Assembly: GCA_947095585.1 (NCBI GenBank)
Contig: OX352764.1
Coordinates: 73,055,536-73,119,535, forward strand
Direction of reading: 5' to 3'
DNA from: Nephrocerus scutellatus
Lineage: Eukaryota > Arthropoda > Insecta > Diptera > Pipunculidae
DNA: 64,000 nucleotides
The position numbers and the translations under genes were made by a program. Below are positions 21,318 to 32,236 of the stretch, in pieces (position 1 is the stretch's first letter; each line of letters opens with the position of its first letter). The notes below the pieces were generated by a model. The model worked only from the letters and a program-made list of their open reading frames with translations. It was not told the origin of the DNA and ran no database searches.

Positions 21318-22010
21318 GTATTACATTAGGTAGTTAGATTAAGCTTTATCCAATTTACCACTTTACTTAAATAACATTGTAAGACAGTTGTATCACTTCA
21401 GCCTTTATTGTAGTCAGGATATTCTAAAATCAGTCTATAATGGTTTGTTTAAATTTTTTTTTTTATAATTTGCGCACGCAAAAAGGGGTTCGCACCCTTA
21501 TTATGTTCGGCAATGTGCTCAGCACAGCGTGGGCGTTAAGGAAAAGGTGAAGAAGAGAGGAGATGTCTATGAGCTTGAGCAGAGCTCATAGCTTTGAGTT
21601 ATTCAGGAAACTTGAAGTTCTCCCTTTAAAGCACTTATATTTTTTTAAAGTACTGAAAACATTTTTTGAAAAATCCGGGTATACTGCTTCAAGATTATAT
21701 GGTTCCCATAATTTACGTGTAAATAATATGTATTTAGTTAATGTACCTGAAATAAAAAAATCACACTTTTCACTTTTCTATGACGTCACCGCACCGCGTT
21801 TATTCAATAGCTTTCCCGTAGATCTTAGATACGAGAGACGTGCATCTCTTTTCTTAAAAAACCTAAAATCTTTGCTATTTTCCTTTAACCACGCTGAAAT
21901 AGATTCATTATTAAATGTTATAGTTTGATAAAATGTATTTTTTATTTTACAATTTTTAATATTTATTTGCACTCACGTCATAATTGTATAAATTTTTTTT
22001 TTTTCTAACA
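21318..22010 (+). pseudogene. CR1-like LINE ORF2 C-terminus and 3' end
   Basis: Beyond the gypsy insertion the LINE resumes. The frame 21563-21928 contains FRKLEVLPLKHLYFFKVLKT, NLRVNNMYLVNVPEIKKSHF and APRLFNSFPVDLRY, a typical C-terminal region of CR1-group ORF2. It ends at 21926-21928 with a short AT-rich 3' region after it. The region 21330-21560 is frame-broken. Confidence 0.75.
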
Positions 22011-22200
22011 TTTTTACTTTCTTAGTTTTGATTTAAAACCTAATGGTACATTCGCCTCTTGTCTTGTGACAATTGAATGTCCCTAACTATTTCACTAAAA
22101 AATATCTAAACTAAAAGAAAATCGGGTAAAGTTTGTCAAACATTTGTATGGGAGCTTCTACTTCTTTTCCAGTGCTATTATAAATTCGGACTATCGATAC

Positions 22201-22296
22201 TCACTCGATCGGCGCGACAGACCGTTGCGGTCCTAACTTCTTGTCAGGCCTAGCTTCTCGCGACTATTTGTGTTGTGCATGTATAATTTTGGATAC
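22201..22296 (-). mobile_element. SINE fragment
   Basis: GGCGCGACAGACCGTTGCGG, GGCCTAGCTTCTCGCGAC and ATTTGTGTTGTGCATGTATA match the 3' half of the SINE at 10258-10553, with a 15-bp insertion. The tRNA-like head is missing. Confidence 0.8.
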
Positions 22297-23149
22297 TCGA
22301 AGTTTTTTTCGCGTCATTTTCGTGCGAGAAAAAATGTTTAGCATTTACACAGTCGTCATATAGAAGTTCTTTGGTGCGCACGTTCTTTTTTAGGCGCTAC
22401 GGCAACAATAATAAAATAGAACAATTTTGAGATGCCATTAATTGTTGCCCTTTTTTTTTTTGTAAAATCGTTACCTTCTTCCTAACCACTTTGGCAACAA
22501 AAATTTAATTGAAAGATTTGATCCATCTTGTTATTTAAAGTTAACAATTATTATTAGCAATGTGAATTAATGTGCTATACACAAAAATCATATTAAAGCA
22601 ATTTGTCTGCTAGACAATCACTAGAATAACTTGCGACCACTGAAAAAAGGAGTTTTTAATTGCGGTGTAGTTTGAAGTGGGTGTGCTGTGTGTGGAGGCC
22701 ACCTCTCAGGTAGCTGCACCCTGTATGGTAAATGAACACAACACCGAATTCCACATACATACTTTCCTTGTAGAGTATTAGGTCGCTTTGAAAAAGTAAT
22801 ACGTCGCAACACCAATACACCCATATGAACGTCAAAAATTTTCATGTTGGAAGAGTGCCGTAAAATCGGTTAATATCAATGATCGGCTAATGACGCTTTA
22901 GCCTGTTTGGTCGGCCACTGGTTCTCCCTTGGTCTCTCTCTCTTCAATATTAATCATCAACGATTGGCAACGACGATTATAGAGTGCAGCGCGTAAGGGC
23001 AGTAGGAATTTAAAGAAAGAAAAATAGAAAAAAAAAAGGGAACAAGTGAGCAACCGAACGCAACATCGTTGGCTACAGGTTGTCGGCACGAAATAGACGG
23101 TGGTCGAAGGAAGATGATATACCTTTTGGGGATGAGAAGGCAGTCGATT
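22297..23149. other. unassigned spacer
   Basis: No recognisable coding sequence, terminal repeat or RNA gene. Confidence 0.4.
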
Positions 23150-24060
23150 TTATACAACCTTTGAAAGCGGACGCGGACGACCAGCGTTCCATGCGTTTTT
23201 TTTTGTTAAAGATGGCTGCGCAAAATTTATTTGCCATCGCAATTGTTTAAAGTTGATTTTTGTTTTCACAAAAAGTGTTCGACTAGTTTGGCTTAAAGCA
23301 ACACACCATGGTGCAGTGATTTTTCGTTAAAATAACTCTAACTGGAAAAATATTGAAGGAGTCGAATAAGTACCAAAAATTCATGAAGCGGTCGATTGAG
23401 GCCAAACACGCCATGCGTTTTTTTTTGTTAAAGATGGCTGCGCAAAATTTATTTGCCATCGCAATTGTTTAAAGTTGATTTTTGTTTTCACAAAAAGTGT
23501 TCGACTAGTTTGGCTTAAAGCCACACACCATGGTGCAGTGATTTTTTGTTAAAATTAACTTTAACTGGAAAAATATTCGAAAAATCGATTTTGTAAAACC
23601 ATTGTAAGCGGTCGCGGTCGACCAAGCACGCCATACCGGTTACTTGAAAAAAAAAAAAAATGGCTGCGCAAATTATTCGCACTTAGAAAACTGTTCAAGT
23701 TAAATTTTTTTTGTGAGCAATTTTATTTGCATAACGCCATACAAATTTTCCAATGGTGATTAAAAAAAAAAAATAACTTTAAACAAAAATTTTTTTTCGA
23801 AAAGTCGATTCTGTGAAACCTTTGAAAGCGGTCGAGGACGACCAAGCACGCCATGCTGGTTACTTGCAAACAAAATGGCCGTGCAAATTATTCACATATG
23901 AAAACTGTTTAAGTCAAATTTTATTAAAGTGCGCAAATTTTATTTGCATAAAGCCATACACCAGTTTGTACCGGGCACAGACGGACTGGTTTCTTATGCG
24001 CCACGAGACCCAACATGGCTGCAATTCCGTCCCTTTTGGACCACCGTTGGTCACAACTTA
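23150..24060. repeat. tandem repeat array, about 211-235-bp unit, four diverged copies
   Basis: Four units begin near 23150, 23385, 23596 and 23812, each with an AAGCGGTCG(C)GGWCGACC- or AAGCGGTCGATTGAGG-like start. The shared core is CACGCCATGC, a T- or A-run, ATGGCTGCGCAAA and TTTATTTGCCAT or ATTTTATTTGCATA. Units 1 and 2 are very similar over about 150 bp (23190-23340 and 23411-23565). The others are diverged, so copies were added at different times. Confidence 0.8.
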
Positions 24061-24683
24061 AAGCCAAATCAAATCTCCTGAGAACCTTGCGAAACGAAAG
24101 GCGGAGCATCCGTCACCCCCTTCAAGTAATAAATTAATCGAATTGGGATCGGGCGATGGTTAACCAACCACCGGATGAGAAATAGATACAAAAATGAATT
24201 TTTTTTTTTCAACTTGGAACCAACTTAGAAATACCAACTGAAATCATCAATAAATAACTTGAAAACGATGAGCCTTATGCCATCACCTAAATTTTTTTAA
24301 ATTTATTTTTATTACGTTTTGTTAGAGCAGTAATCTTGTGTTTAAGAAAGAATTCTCTTGGATCAATGCCCACATTTTTTTTTTCATTTCTCTGCCGTGC
24401 GTTTTGTCAAGCGAAAAGGGTGACCAACCGTGGTTCCCAAACGGTTCCTTGCCCTTTCAATAATTAATCGATACAACTTGTTTCAGCACGTCGAGCTCGC
24501 CAGCGCAGTCGAGGAGATTGCTTCGGACTTCGCGGTAAGTAAATTATTTTCCCGATATTTGATTTCTGTATGCCCAGGGTCCTGTGACCTTGGTCAGGCA
24601 CTATCTTAGACATTGCGCGATCAAAAAAAAAAGGGAGGTTAACAAGAGAGACGAGAGAATTTTTTTTTGTTTTTTTTTCTTCT
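24061..24683. other. unassigned spacer
   Basis: Contains GCGGTAAGTAAAT at 24531, which would work as a splice donor, but no exon can be identified. Confidence 0.3.
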
Positions 24684-25400
24684 TGCTTTCTATTGAGTAG
24701 ACCTAGATCTTATTAATTCAATTAAATAATTACTTAAGTTGATTAATTTTGGAAAAAAAATTTTTTAAATTGTTTGCATCAATGCAAATTATTATTAAAC
24801 TTAGTCTACTTGTGACGCACACCTAATTTAATTTACAAATCTTTTTTGTAAGTTCATTAAACTAAAAAAAATAAAGAAAAAAAAATATGTACTAAATTTT
24901 TTTTTGCTTTCTATTGAGTGGACCTCGATCTACTTAATTCAATTAAATATTTACTTAAGTTGATTAATTTTGGAAAAAAAAATTTAAATTGTTTGCATCA
25001 ATGCAAATTATTATTAAACTTAGTCTACTTGTGACGCACACCTAATTTAATTTACAAATCTTTTTTGTAAGTTCATTAAACTAAAAAATAAAGAAATAAA
25101 AATATGTACTAAATTTTTTTTGCTTTCTATTGAGTGGACCTCGATCTACTTAATTCAATTAAATACTTACTTAAGTTGATTAATTTTGGAAAAAAAAAAA
25201 TTAAATTGTTTGCATCATGCAAATTATTATTAAAATTAGTCTACTTGTGACGCACACCTAATTTAATTTACAAATCTTTTTTGTAAGTTCATTAAACTAA
25301 ACAAAAATAAAGAAATAAAAATATGTACTAAATTTTTTTTGCTTTCTATTGAGTGGACCTCGTTCTACTTAATTCAATTAAATACTTACTTAAGTTATTT
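24684..25400. repeat. satellite-like tandem array, 216-221-bp unit
   Basis: Three complete units (24684-24904, 24905-25120, 25121-25339) and one partial unit (from 25340) each start TGCTTTCTATTGAGTRGACC. Each complete unit carries the palindrome TTTGCATCAATGCAAA (one unit has lost a base), CTACTTGTGACGCACACC and an A-rich end before a T-run. High identity among the units shows recent expansion or homogenisation. Confidence 0.95.
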
Positions 25401-25976
25401 AATGTTTGAAAGAAAAAAAAAATATTTTTTTTATATAATAATAATAGAAATTTTACTTGTGAGAGAAACATTTTTTTTTTGTTCAGCTGAAAATAAAAAT
25501 CTTGTTCTTCAACTACAATTACCCCTTAATAATGAGTTTTACTTAAACTGATCGTCATATCTCTCTCTTTCGATAACTCCCGAAGAGACGCCGCACTCAG
25601 GAGTTGGTTCATTTTTTTGTTCATGGCTCAGTTCGGCCGTGGGTTTCTCGGTTGTCGCTTTGTCTTGCCGTTCCTCAAGAATAAATTTCCTTTTTTTTGT
25701 TTTTCCGCTCGTAAATTTTACCCTAAAATGCACGCAATAAAACTTTATGTGACATCCGTAGACTGGCATTATCGGCAAGTACCCTCCCCCTATCCCGTCG
25801 AGCTAGCAAGAGCATCGCTAGGCGTGCATGTAGCCGGTAGCCAATCTCATCCAAGGGCCAAGGCCCGAAAACATCTGATACACCATTAGATTTATTACAT
25901 GTGGGGAGGTGACTCGCATCCGGATTGGCATAATACGTATTTACTTACAACTAAATTATACTAAACCCCCAAAGAC
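25401..25976. repeat. spacer with repeat block shared with 51385-51450
   Basis: The segment 25780-25840 (CCCTCCCCCTATCCCG, CGAGCTAGCAAGAGC, CGTGCATGTAGC) is related to 51388-51445 (CCCTCCCAATCCGG, CGAGCTAGCAAGAGC, CGTGCACGCTGC). The rest is unassigned. Open frames here resemble no known protein. Confidence 0.5.
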
Positions 25977-25979
25977 TTA

Positions 25980-26022
25980 AGCTAAGATTAGACTGTGTGA
26001 CAAAATAGCATACGTATGCCAT
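25980..26022 (+). repeat. left terminal inverted repeat of the Harbinger element
   Basis: Pairs with 28624-28666 inverted. It includes the 12-nt palindrome GCATACGTATGC near the inner edge. Further inside, TGTGACATTT words occur on both sides, as expected for subterminal binding sites. Confidence 0.95.
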
Positions 26023-26319
26023 TTTCCGTTTGCAAGTGATGTTCACACAATGTAATCGTTAAATTTTTTTGTCAGACATCTGTCACTTGGCCAACTTCAT
26101 CGTTTGCTCGAAAATAAAAATGTGACATTTTGTCCAACAGTGTAATCAGGTAAAAAGTGACTAAACGCAACTGATGGCAACATTTACCTTCGTTTGAACG
26201 TCTGCCATTTCATGAATTTGAATTGTCACATTTTTTTGTATGACGTTTAATTTTAATTTTCCGGTGCCGATATTGTTCGTTCTTTATTGTTATTGTGGTG
26301 ATTTCGATTTGATTTTGAA

Positions 26320-26950
26320 ATGGATTCAAGTCCAAAAAAAGTAAATAAAATTACAAAGCGCCCCACAAGGGAAGTTAAGGGTGATTGGCCTGATGAAATA
26401 ACGAAAAAATTAATCGAAATTGTCGAGCAGCGGCCAAAGCTGTGGAACGTTGGCTGCTTTGAATACAAAATTTCAAAGCCACATTTATATACGCGTTGCA
26501 TTTAAATGCAATTTGTCGAAATTAGAGGAAAAAACGCTCTGGCCAAGGCAATGAGGAAATAAAAGTCCATTGGAGATTTTTCGAAATGTTCAGGTTTATT
26601 GGGAATAATGAAACCCAGCAATCGACAACCTCTTTATCGAACTTTAATTTGGTAATGCCTTTTAAGAACGACGACAAAGAAGAAGCACAGGTCGCTGAAA
26701 AAAGAAATCTTTTCTTATTGCCTGATGTTGGAAAACGTCGAAAAATACGTTCTTTATCATCAACTCTAACAAGCTCTATGCAAGGCATTGCGGAGTAAAT
26801 GCTTGATTTGGTGAAGCAAGCCGACGAACATTCGCCGAGCATATTTCATCAGAATTGCGTTCCTTCCTACCCAGCGAGCAAAGATTCTTAAAAGTCGGCT
26901 TACTCAAGTATTGCTAGATTTTTGGCAAGAAAATGAGAATTTGGTAAGAC
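26320..26950 (+). pseudogene. MADF/BESS-type DNA-binding ORF of the Harbinger element
   Basis: The first frame (26320-26505) reads ITKKLIEIVEQRPKLWNVG and FEYKISKPH, the start of a MADF (Myb/SANT-related) domain in which an enzyme-recruiting DNA-binding protein of PIF/Harbinger elements begins. Frames then change at about 26500 and 26580. The piece 26586-26798 is a Lys/Ser-rich linker, and around 26830-26935 SELRSFLPSEQRFLKVGL and FWQENENLV-like residues resemble the C-terminal BESS-like protein-interaction motif. The partner transposase is encoded convergently on the other strand. Confidence 0.65.
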
Positions 26951-27147
26951 ACAAGTTAATATAAAAACCATTTAATTTAATTTTTGTAATTAACTACACA
27001 TTTCTTATTGGGTTCAAATTCAACAGTCGGCTGCAGACGAAACGAAATGAAAAAGTAATAATAATGGAAAATTAAATGAATAACGAAACGAAAATGTATT
27101 TTATTTAAATAAATAAATATTTGACTATCAATGGTTTAGAATTTTAA

Positions 27148-28384
27148 TTATATCAGCTTGTACTGCCAATCCAACACTCCCTCATTGACAAAATAGTCAG
27201 CAAACTCTTTCTGGATATCCTTGGCGTTCACATTACTTAAGGAATAACTTTCCAAAGGATACATTGTTCCATTCGAAGTTTCCTGACGCCAATCACCTGG
27301 TATACGTTCGCCGCGTATGTTCTCACGGTCGAAAGATCGAGGTGAAGAATTTTTTTGTCGGTTTGTTGAAATCAAAAAATTATTTAATGCACAGCAATAG
27401 GTTTTCGAAGGACGCGAAAATGTGCCGACATGATTCCAAAAACGTTTTCAATTATGCGGCGTGCTCGGCTCAGGTGAAAATTATGCACGCGTTCCACCAT
27501 GTGCAAATTTCGATGGCTGTACGGTTTTATTACGTTGGGTTGCAAAGCAAAGGCTTCATCAGCGACTAAGACGTATGGAACTGCCATGCCTTTTAGAGGT
27601 TTTGGTAGAGGTAAGCCAAGTGTTCCGCTTTCCATGGCGCGCGCAAAACTGCAACTATTAAATACGCCTTCATCTGAAATCCGACCATTGCGTCCGACAT
27701 CGATATAGAGTAGTTTGTAAATTGCGTCTGCAACTCCCATCAACACGATGCTGTGTGTACATTTATAATTGTAAAATATACTTGCACTGTTTGGAGGTGC
27801 GACGCGACCATCACTACGTGCTTTCCATCGACAGCACCTATGCAGCAATCCGGAGTAGTAGGTGTTTAGCAGTGGGTGAAAACAGTTTTCATTAAATAAA
27901 ACTAAGTGGCTTATGAAATACTTACCTTAAGATATTCGTCGACCAGAACCTTGTAAATGGCAACTTAATCTTCAGGGATGATTGTAGTTATAGTCGACTG
28001 CGGAATACGGAACAGAAATTGCAGTGACCGAAAACTTTCACCAGTGGCCAAAAATCTTAAAGCAAGTGCTAATCGGTCTGCCGACGCAATACTTTTTCTT
28101 AAGATGGTGTCCTTTTTTTCAATTAGTGGCTTAACTAATAAGGACAAATAATTGAACTGTTCGTGTGTCATCCTCACGAAGTTTCGATATAAATCCGGCT
28201 CTTCATCCCTTAACTCACGCATTAATTTTACGCAGAAGCCATGCTGCTCTCGTTTTTTTACCCAGTCTTTTACCCAGGTAATGCGTGGCTTCCGCTGGAC
28301 GGTAAGGAAATTGCAACCGATTTCGTGTTCTTTCTCCATTAAATATTCTGCTAAAATTAGTCCATATCGTGGTTTTCTATTCAT
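27148..28384 (-). pseudogene. PIF/Harbinger transposase
   Basis: Exon 1 (28384-27926) encodes an N-terminal region with FVRMTHEQFNYLSLLVKPLI and LRFLATGESFRSLQFLFRIP, standard for Harbinger transposases. It carries a premature stop at 27965, then DEYLK and a GTAAGT donor at 27925. Exon 2 has GAVDGKHVV (first Asp), YIDVGRNGRISDEGVF (second Asp), VADEAFALQPNVIKPY and RARRIIENVFGIM (Glu). The last part, ending VNEGVLDWQYKLI at 27148, is the conserved C-terminus. A frameshift after VVMVAS and breaks near 27384 inactivate it. Confidence 0.9.
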
Positions 28385-28689
28385 TTTTCACTTTCCGCAC
28401 AAAAACAACAATCCAGAATACAAAATAGCCAACATGTTACAGTAAATATACCTATATGCCATTTGAATCGGTTTGGCATACAGTGTAATATGGGTCCATA
28501 TTATTTGTCAAACTACATATTCGACGCAGAAAAATTTGACATAGTCAATGACAATAAAAATGTGACATTTTCGGATACAGTTTGCCAAACTATTTTTTGA
28601 TAGAAATTTGCGTCATATTTTTAATGGCATACGTATGCCACTTTGTCACACAGTCTAATCTTAGCTTTATTCTCACAAAAAGAGGGGAA

Positions 28690-29150
28690 GACAAACTCAA
28701 TGCAGACCACTAGCAGAAACTTAAATTACCTATAATAATGCAACTGACTCGGCAAGCAAACAACACTCACCATACAAATTATTTTTTGGCAGACCATATA
28801 CATTTTTAAAACCCTTAACTCAACAAGTTTCCTGACATCCATCCTATACCCTTAAATACAGGATAAGGTCGAAACTATCACTAAAACTAAAACTAGAAAT
28901 GGAAGAACCATAGGAACTGCAAGTTGACGAAAACGTTTTCATAAAAGAGTTAGACGAACTATTCTCAAAACAGAGAAAAACAATGATTTCACAATAATAC
29001 CAAGGAGATATAAAAAGATCCATAAAGGCAAACTTCGAAGAAAAACGAACCAGAACTGATTTTTCACCCATACGACACCTATACTTCTCTAACATTTTCC
29101 TCCTTACCACCGTGTATCAACTTTGACCTTCTATGTATATATACAAGTTA
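28690..29150 (+). pseudogene. errantivirus-type integrase C-terminal remnant
   Basis: The frame from about 28733 reads NATDSASKQHSPYKLFFGRP, the block after the integrase core of gypsy-group retroviruses of insects. It is followed by Lys/Glu-rich sequence with ELDELFSKQRKTMISQ and stops. It is followed 0.8 kb later by env remnants in the same orientation, consistent with the end of pol and env of a single decayed element. Confidence 0.5.
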
Positions 29151-29929
29151 ACTCGAACAAAGTCAACACAGGTGAACATTCGTCGACCGTGGGATTGCAA
29201 CATCAACATCAACTTATTCTGACGTCGCGTCTGGTGGCAGCAGAAGTTAGGTTTTAAGTTTATTATTAGTTATTATTGTAGTTCAGTTAGATTTTAGAGT
29301 TTGTAAAGTTAAGTTCGTGAATAATAAATAAAGTATAACAAAAGAAAAACTATATTTTTTAATGAAATAAAACGTAGAAAATAATAACTTACACTTAACA
29401 ACTAAAACTAATTTTAACACTTATGACAAACACGTTAAATATAAGGTCATAAATAAGAAACAAATATTCTGCGCTCCAGAATTTAAATAAATAAACAAAC
29501 AAAAAAGGATGCACAGTCAGAGCATGACGTAAGCTTTAGTCGTAATGTTTTAAAAACCAAACTAATGCATATTAGGGGGCCTCATCATAGGGCTTCTAAT
29601 CCAATAATAGTTTTTAGAAATAAAGATGGTCCAAACGCAATTACGGACAATTTTAAGAAGTTGTGGAAACATGTAACTACCTATGAGTAACGATTGACTC
29701 GTACTTTATATGGGATTACCACGTTGATAAGGATAGGCGTAGACCCCAAACGTGCATTGTTTGCGTTAGTTTACCTCAAAATGTAACCATGGAGGTACGG
29801 CACAATACAAAAACAACTACACATTGGTTGTATCTAAACTTAGATTTGGTATATTGTATTTTGTATATTGTCGACGTTGCATATAACACGATCACAATAT
29901 TCAATATTTTAGCACACTTTGCTCCAAAA
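29151..29929. other. decayed interval between pol and env remnants
   Basis: AT-rich with several AATAAA words (29320, 29365) and no readable domain. It may include the env 5' part or an unrelated insertion. Confidence 0.3.
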
Positions 29930-30349
29930 AAGCATGAAGAATTAGAGAAAAAGCAGAAGAATTCGGGTGCATTGGAAAGCTAATGGAGAACAAAATCGCT
30001 CGTTGTGCCTTTGACGACGTGGGCAAATTTGAAACAATAATACAACCCGAGCCCAACTTTACCTTTTTATTAACGTACCACAATGTTCCTCTAACTCCAC
30101 TTGCTGCACCAAAACTGGCCTGCTTGAAGGAACAACCCTTAAGATGCAACGTTGAAGTTAACGGAATCGTCTACGAAGACAAACCTGCAATCTTTTGAGA
30201 TTTTATCCACATACCACCTCCGCCAAAGAAAAAAATTCACGCAGCACATTAACAACGTCTTCAACATAAAAAAAATCAAGGAATTTAACTCCCTGGCTGA
30301 ATCAAAATGTCGAATTTTTAACACCAAAATAGAAGTCTTACACTACTAA
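29930..30349 (+). pseudogene. errantivirus env remnant (ectodomain part)
   Basis: The frame 29983-30198 carries FETIIQPEPNFTFLLTYHN and several Cys residues. This matches the segment around TQPEPNLILFINIPE in the env of the element at 56920-60293 (59405-59460). Env of these insect retroviruses is a class I fusion protein related to baculovirus F. Only a short internal part remains, followed by stops and frame shifts, so no functional envelope is encoded. Confidence 0.65.
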
Positions 30350-30394
30350 ACGATGTATCCCGCAAAAACTAATGTCATTACAACCAACATGAGC

Positions 30395-30605
30395 AAATAT
30401 ACTGTGGATTTTGTTTTATCCTGTTTCTTTCTTCTCTTTTCAGTGGATAAAACCGAGGATACAAAATGTTGTTGTTGGTTTTTTGACGTTTTCAAATGTT
30501 CACAGTTTGTTTTTGTCTTATGTTGAATAAGAAATTTTATTTTCAATAATTGAAAACTATAAGGAAATAATAAACAGTAAAAAAACGGATGCAGTGTCCA
30601 ATAAA
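30395..30605 (+). mobile_element. deleted copy of the Myb-ORF element at 52421-53275
   Basis: GGATTTTGTTTTATCC, GATACAAAATGTTGTTGTTG, TTTTTTGACGTTTTCAAATG and GAAAACTATAAGGAAATA and CGGATGCAGTGTCCAATAAA occur in the same order at 52431-52723. Here about 110 bp, including the ATG of the Myb-like ORF, are missing. It abuts the env remnant upstream and a tandem repeat downstream. Confidence 0.8.
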
Positions 30606-31060
30606 AAAATACCCACAAAATTTAAAATTTTTCGTGTAAATTCTCTAATCGTTAATACACAATGTGCAGTTTGAATAAAATCGGGTAAATTTTTTAAAAT
30701 TTTTGTTAGAGAGCCCGGGGCCATTTCACTACCAAATTTTTACAAAAAGTGTTGTCTATCGGAGGTATTTTTTTTTTAAATTTGGTATGGGTACCCCGCC
30801 GACCCCTAGGCCCGATTACTAACAAATTTTTACAAAAAATGTTGTACATCGGAGATACACATGCGTCTAAAATTTCAAGAAAATCGGGTACTTTGTTTTT
30901 ATTTAAATTTGTATGGGTGCCCCCAAACCCGGGGCCGAATCACTTCCAAATTTTTACAAAAAGTGTTGTGTCCAGCGAAGATACGCATGCGTATAAAATT
31001 TGAAGAAAATCGGATTCTTTTTTTTAAAAATTTGTATGGGTATGGGTATGGACACCTCAA
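30606..31060. repeat. tandem repeat, about 90-125-bp unit, three copies
   Basis: Each copy has CAAATTTTTACAAAAARTGTTGT (from 30733, 30817 and 30947), then ATCGGAGRTA or GCGAAGATA, ACATGCGT or GCATGCGT, AAAATCGG, a T-run and AAATTTGTATGGGT, ending in C-rich sequence with CCCCGCC, CCCCCAAACCCGGGGCC. The first copy lacks the CATGCG part. Open frames across it are repeat products. Confidence 0.75.
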
Positions 31061-31335
31061 AGAACTCAACCAAAAGCAAGTATATATTTTTATCTGCTAT
31101 TGGTTCTAAGGCGAAAACAAAGTATATGAATTTTGGTCGGGGGGATGACGAAAAAACATCTGACGAATTGGTGTTAAAAAAAGTTAACAATTGCATTAGT
31201 GCTAAATTGAATGTGATATAAGACAGATATATGTTCAATACGTGTGATCAATAAGAACACGAATCATTTGATAACTACTTATTACGACTAAAAAAATTTT
31301 TCAAGTTGTGTGTACTACCGAGATGTCAAACGAAT
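31061..31335 (+). pseudogene. gypsy gag fragment
   Basis: The frame shows SKAKTKYMNFGRGDDEKTSD, VLKKVNNCISAKLNVI, a stop, DRYMFNTCDQ, a second stop, then EHESFDNYLLRLKKFFKLC. This is the middle of the Gag capsid region in mag-like gypsy elements, typically P-K-x-N-V-x-x-x-R-Y-x-F-N-T...E-S-x-D-x-F. About 85 residues remain. Two in-frame stops. Confidence 0.7.
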
Positions 31336-31489
31336 TATTAAGATATGGTATAGTCGTTGGCATAAAAAATACACAAGTGAAGGGGATGTAGTGTATGCCG
31401 CTCATGTAGTGCTACCTACCGCAGTGCACCCCAACTATGATGCATACATTGCACCAACAAAAAAATATAAACAAACAAAATAACAAAAG

Positions 31490-31800
31490 TAAACAAAACA
31501 AAAACTAGCGCGCACCAGTCGGTGACGCATAAATCTAACATTTTATGTGTGACTCATAAATTACACTTTTTATGACACACTAAAATATTACACAATGCAC
31601 TCGAACACATGTAGAGGGTCAAATGGATTGATAGATTAAGTAGAACACTAGAAATTCGTACATAGAATATTGTAAGTTTCACTTCCTAGTACATAAGCAA
31701 TTCATTGTCAAAAATTTGTATAAAAGGAAAGAATTTGTGAATAAAGAATCAGTTACTGTTCAAACTCTACACTCTATCTCTACTCATTTAAAATTTCTGC
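31490..31800 (+). repeat. LTR-like sequence
   Basis: Has TGTATAAAAGGAAAG near 31714 and GTGAATAAAGAATCAG near 31736, about 20 bp apart, then CTACACTCTATCTCTACTC, a typical TATA, poly(A) and U5 arrangement. No second copy within the window, so boundaries are unknown. It lies between a gag and a pol end of gypsy type. Confidence 0.4.
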
Positions 31801-31879
31801 CTGTTGCTTTATGCAATACTCGCAGAAAGGGAAGGTTGCAATATCCTGCATAGCCCTAACCAATCTTCATTGCATAGAT

Positions 31880-32236
31880 CCACTGCCAGCACACTAGTTG
31901 ACACATATCCACGATTTCTCACTGACCACCAATACAAGAAACACTACAAGGAAGCTCATGGAAAAATTTAAAAATTTAAAATTAGTGAAATTACTCAAAA
32001 TCGAGTAACCAATATGACTTCCGATGAAGCGAAGTCGACGGTTCCAGTTTGTAAAATAGACAAAGCGAAAAAATCTCATCAGTTGTCAAATCAAGACTGC
32101 GGAACTCAAAATAACTCCGATGAGAAATGATAATGGTACATCAGAAGAAACTATTCTACCATCTACTTCATCATATAATCGCCAGCAAAGACAAAGTAAA
32201 AGACAACAAGCTCATCTAAGGATTACATCGTAAATT
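31880..32236 (+). pseudogene. gypsy pol C-terminal tail
   Basis: Frames here give SRFLTDHQYKKHYKEAHGK, KSTVPVCKIDKAKK and finally RQQRQSKRQQAHLRITS followed by a stop at 32234. Basic tails of the R-x-Q-R-x-S type end pol of mag-like gypsy elements (compare LRRSARDRRIPEHL at 21045). Frame changes are frequent. Identity is inferred from this tail and from the neighbouring gag and LTR-like pieces. Confidence 0.4.

Larger units (their letters stand above)
25980..28666 (-). mobile_element. PIF/Harbinger DNA transposon, nearly complete
   Basis: Inverted ends match over about 43 bp with two mismatches: both begin AGCTAAGATTAGACTGTGTG and run through the palindrome GCATACGTATGC. A 3-bp TTA duplication, the typical target of this superfamily, flanks the element (25977-25979 and 28667-28669). 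Inside are two converging genes as usual for the group: a MADF-type DNA-binding ORF on the plus strand and the DDE transposase on the minus strand. Both are broken, so the element now could move only in trans. Confidence 0.95.
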
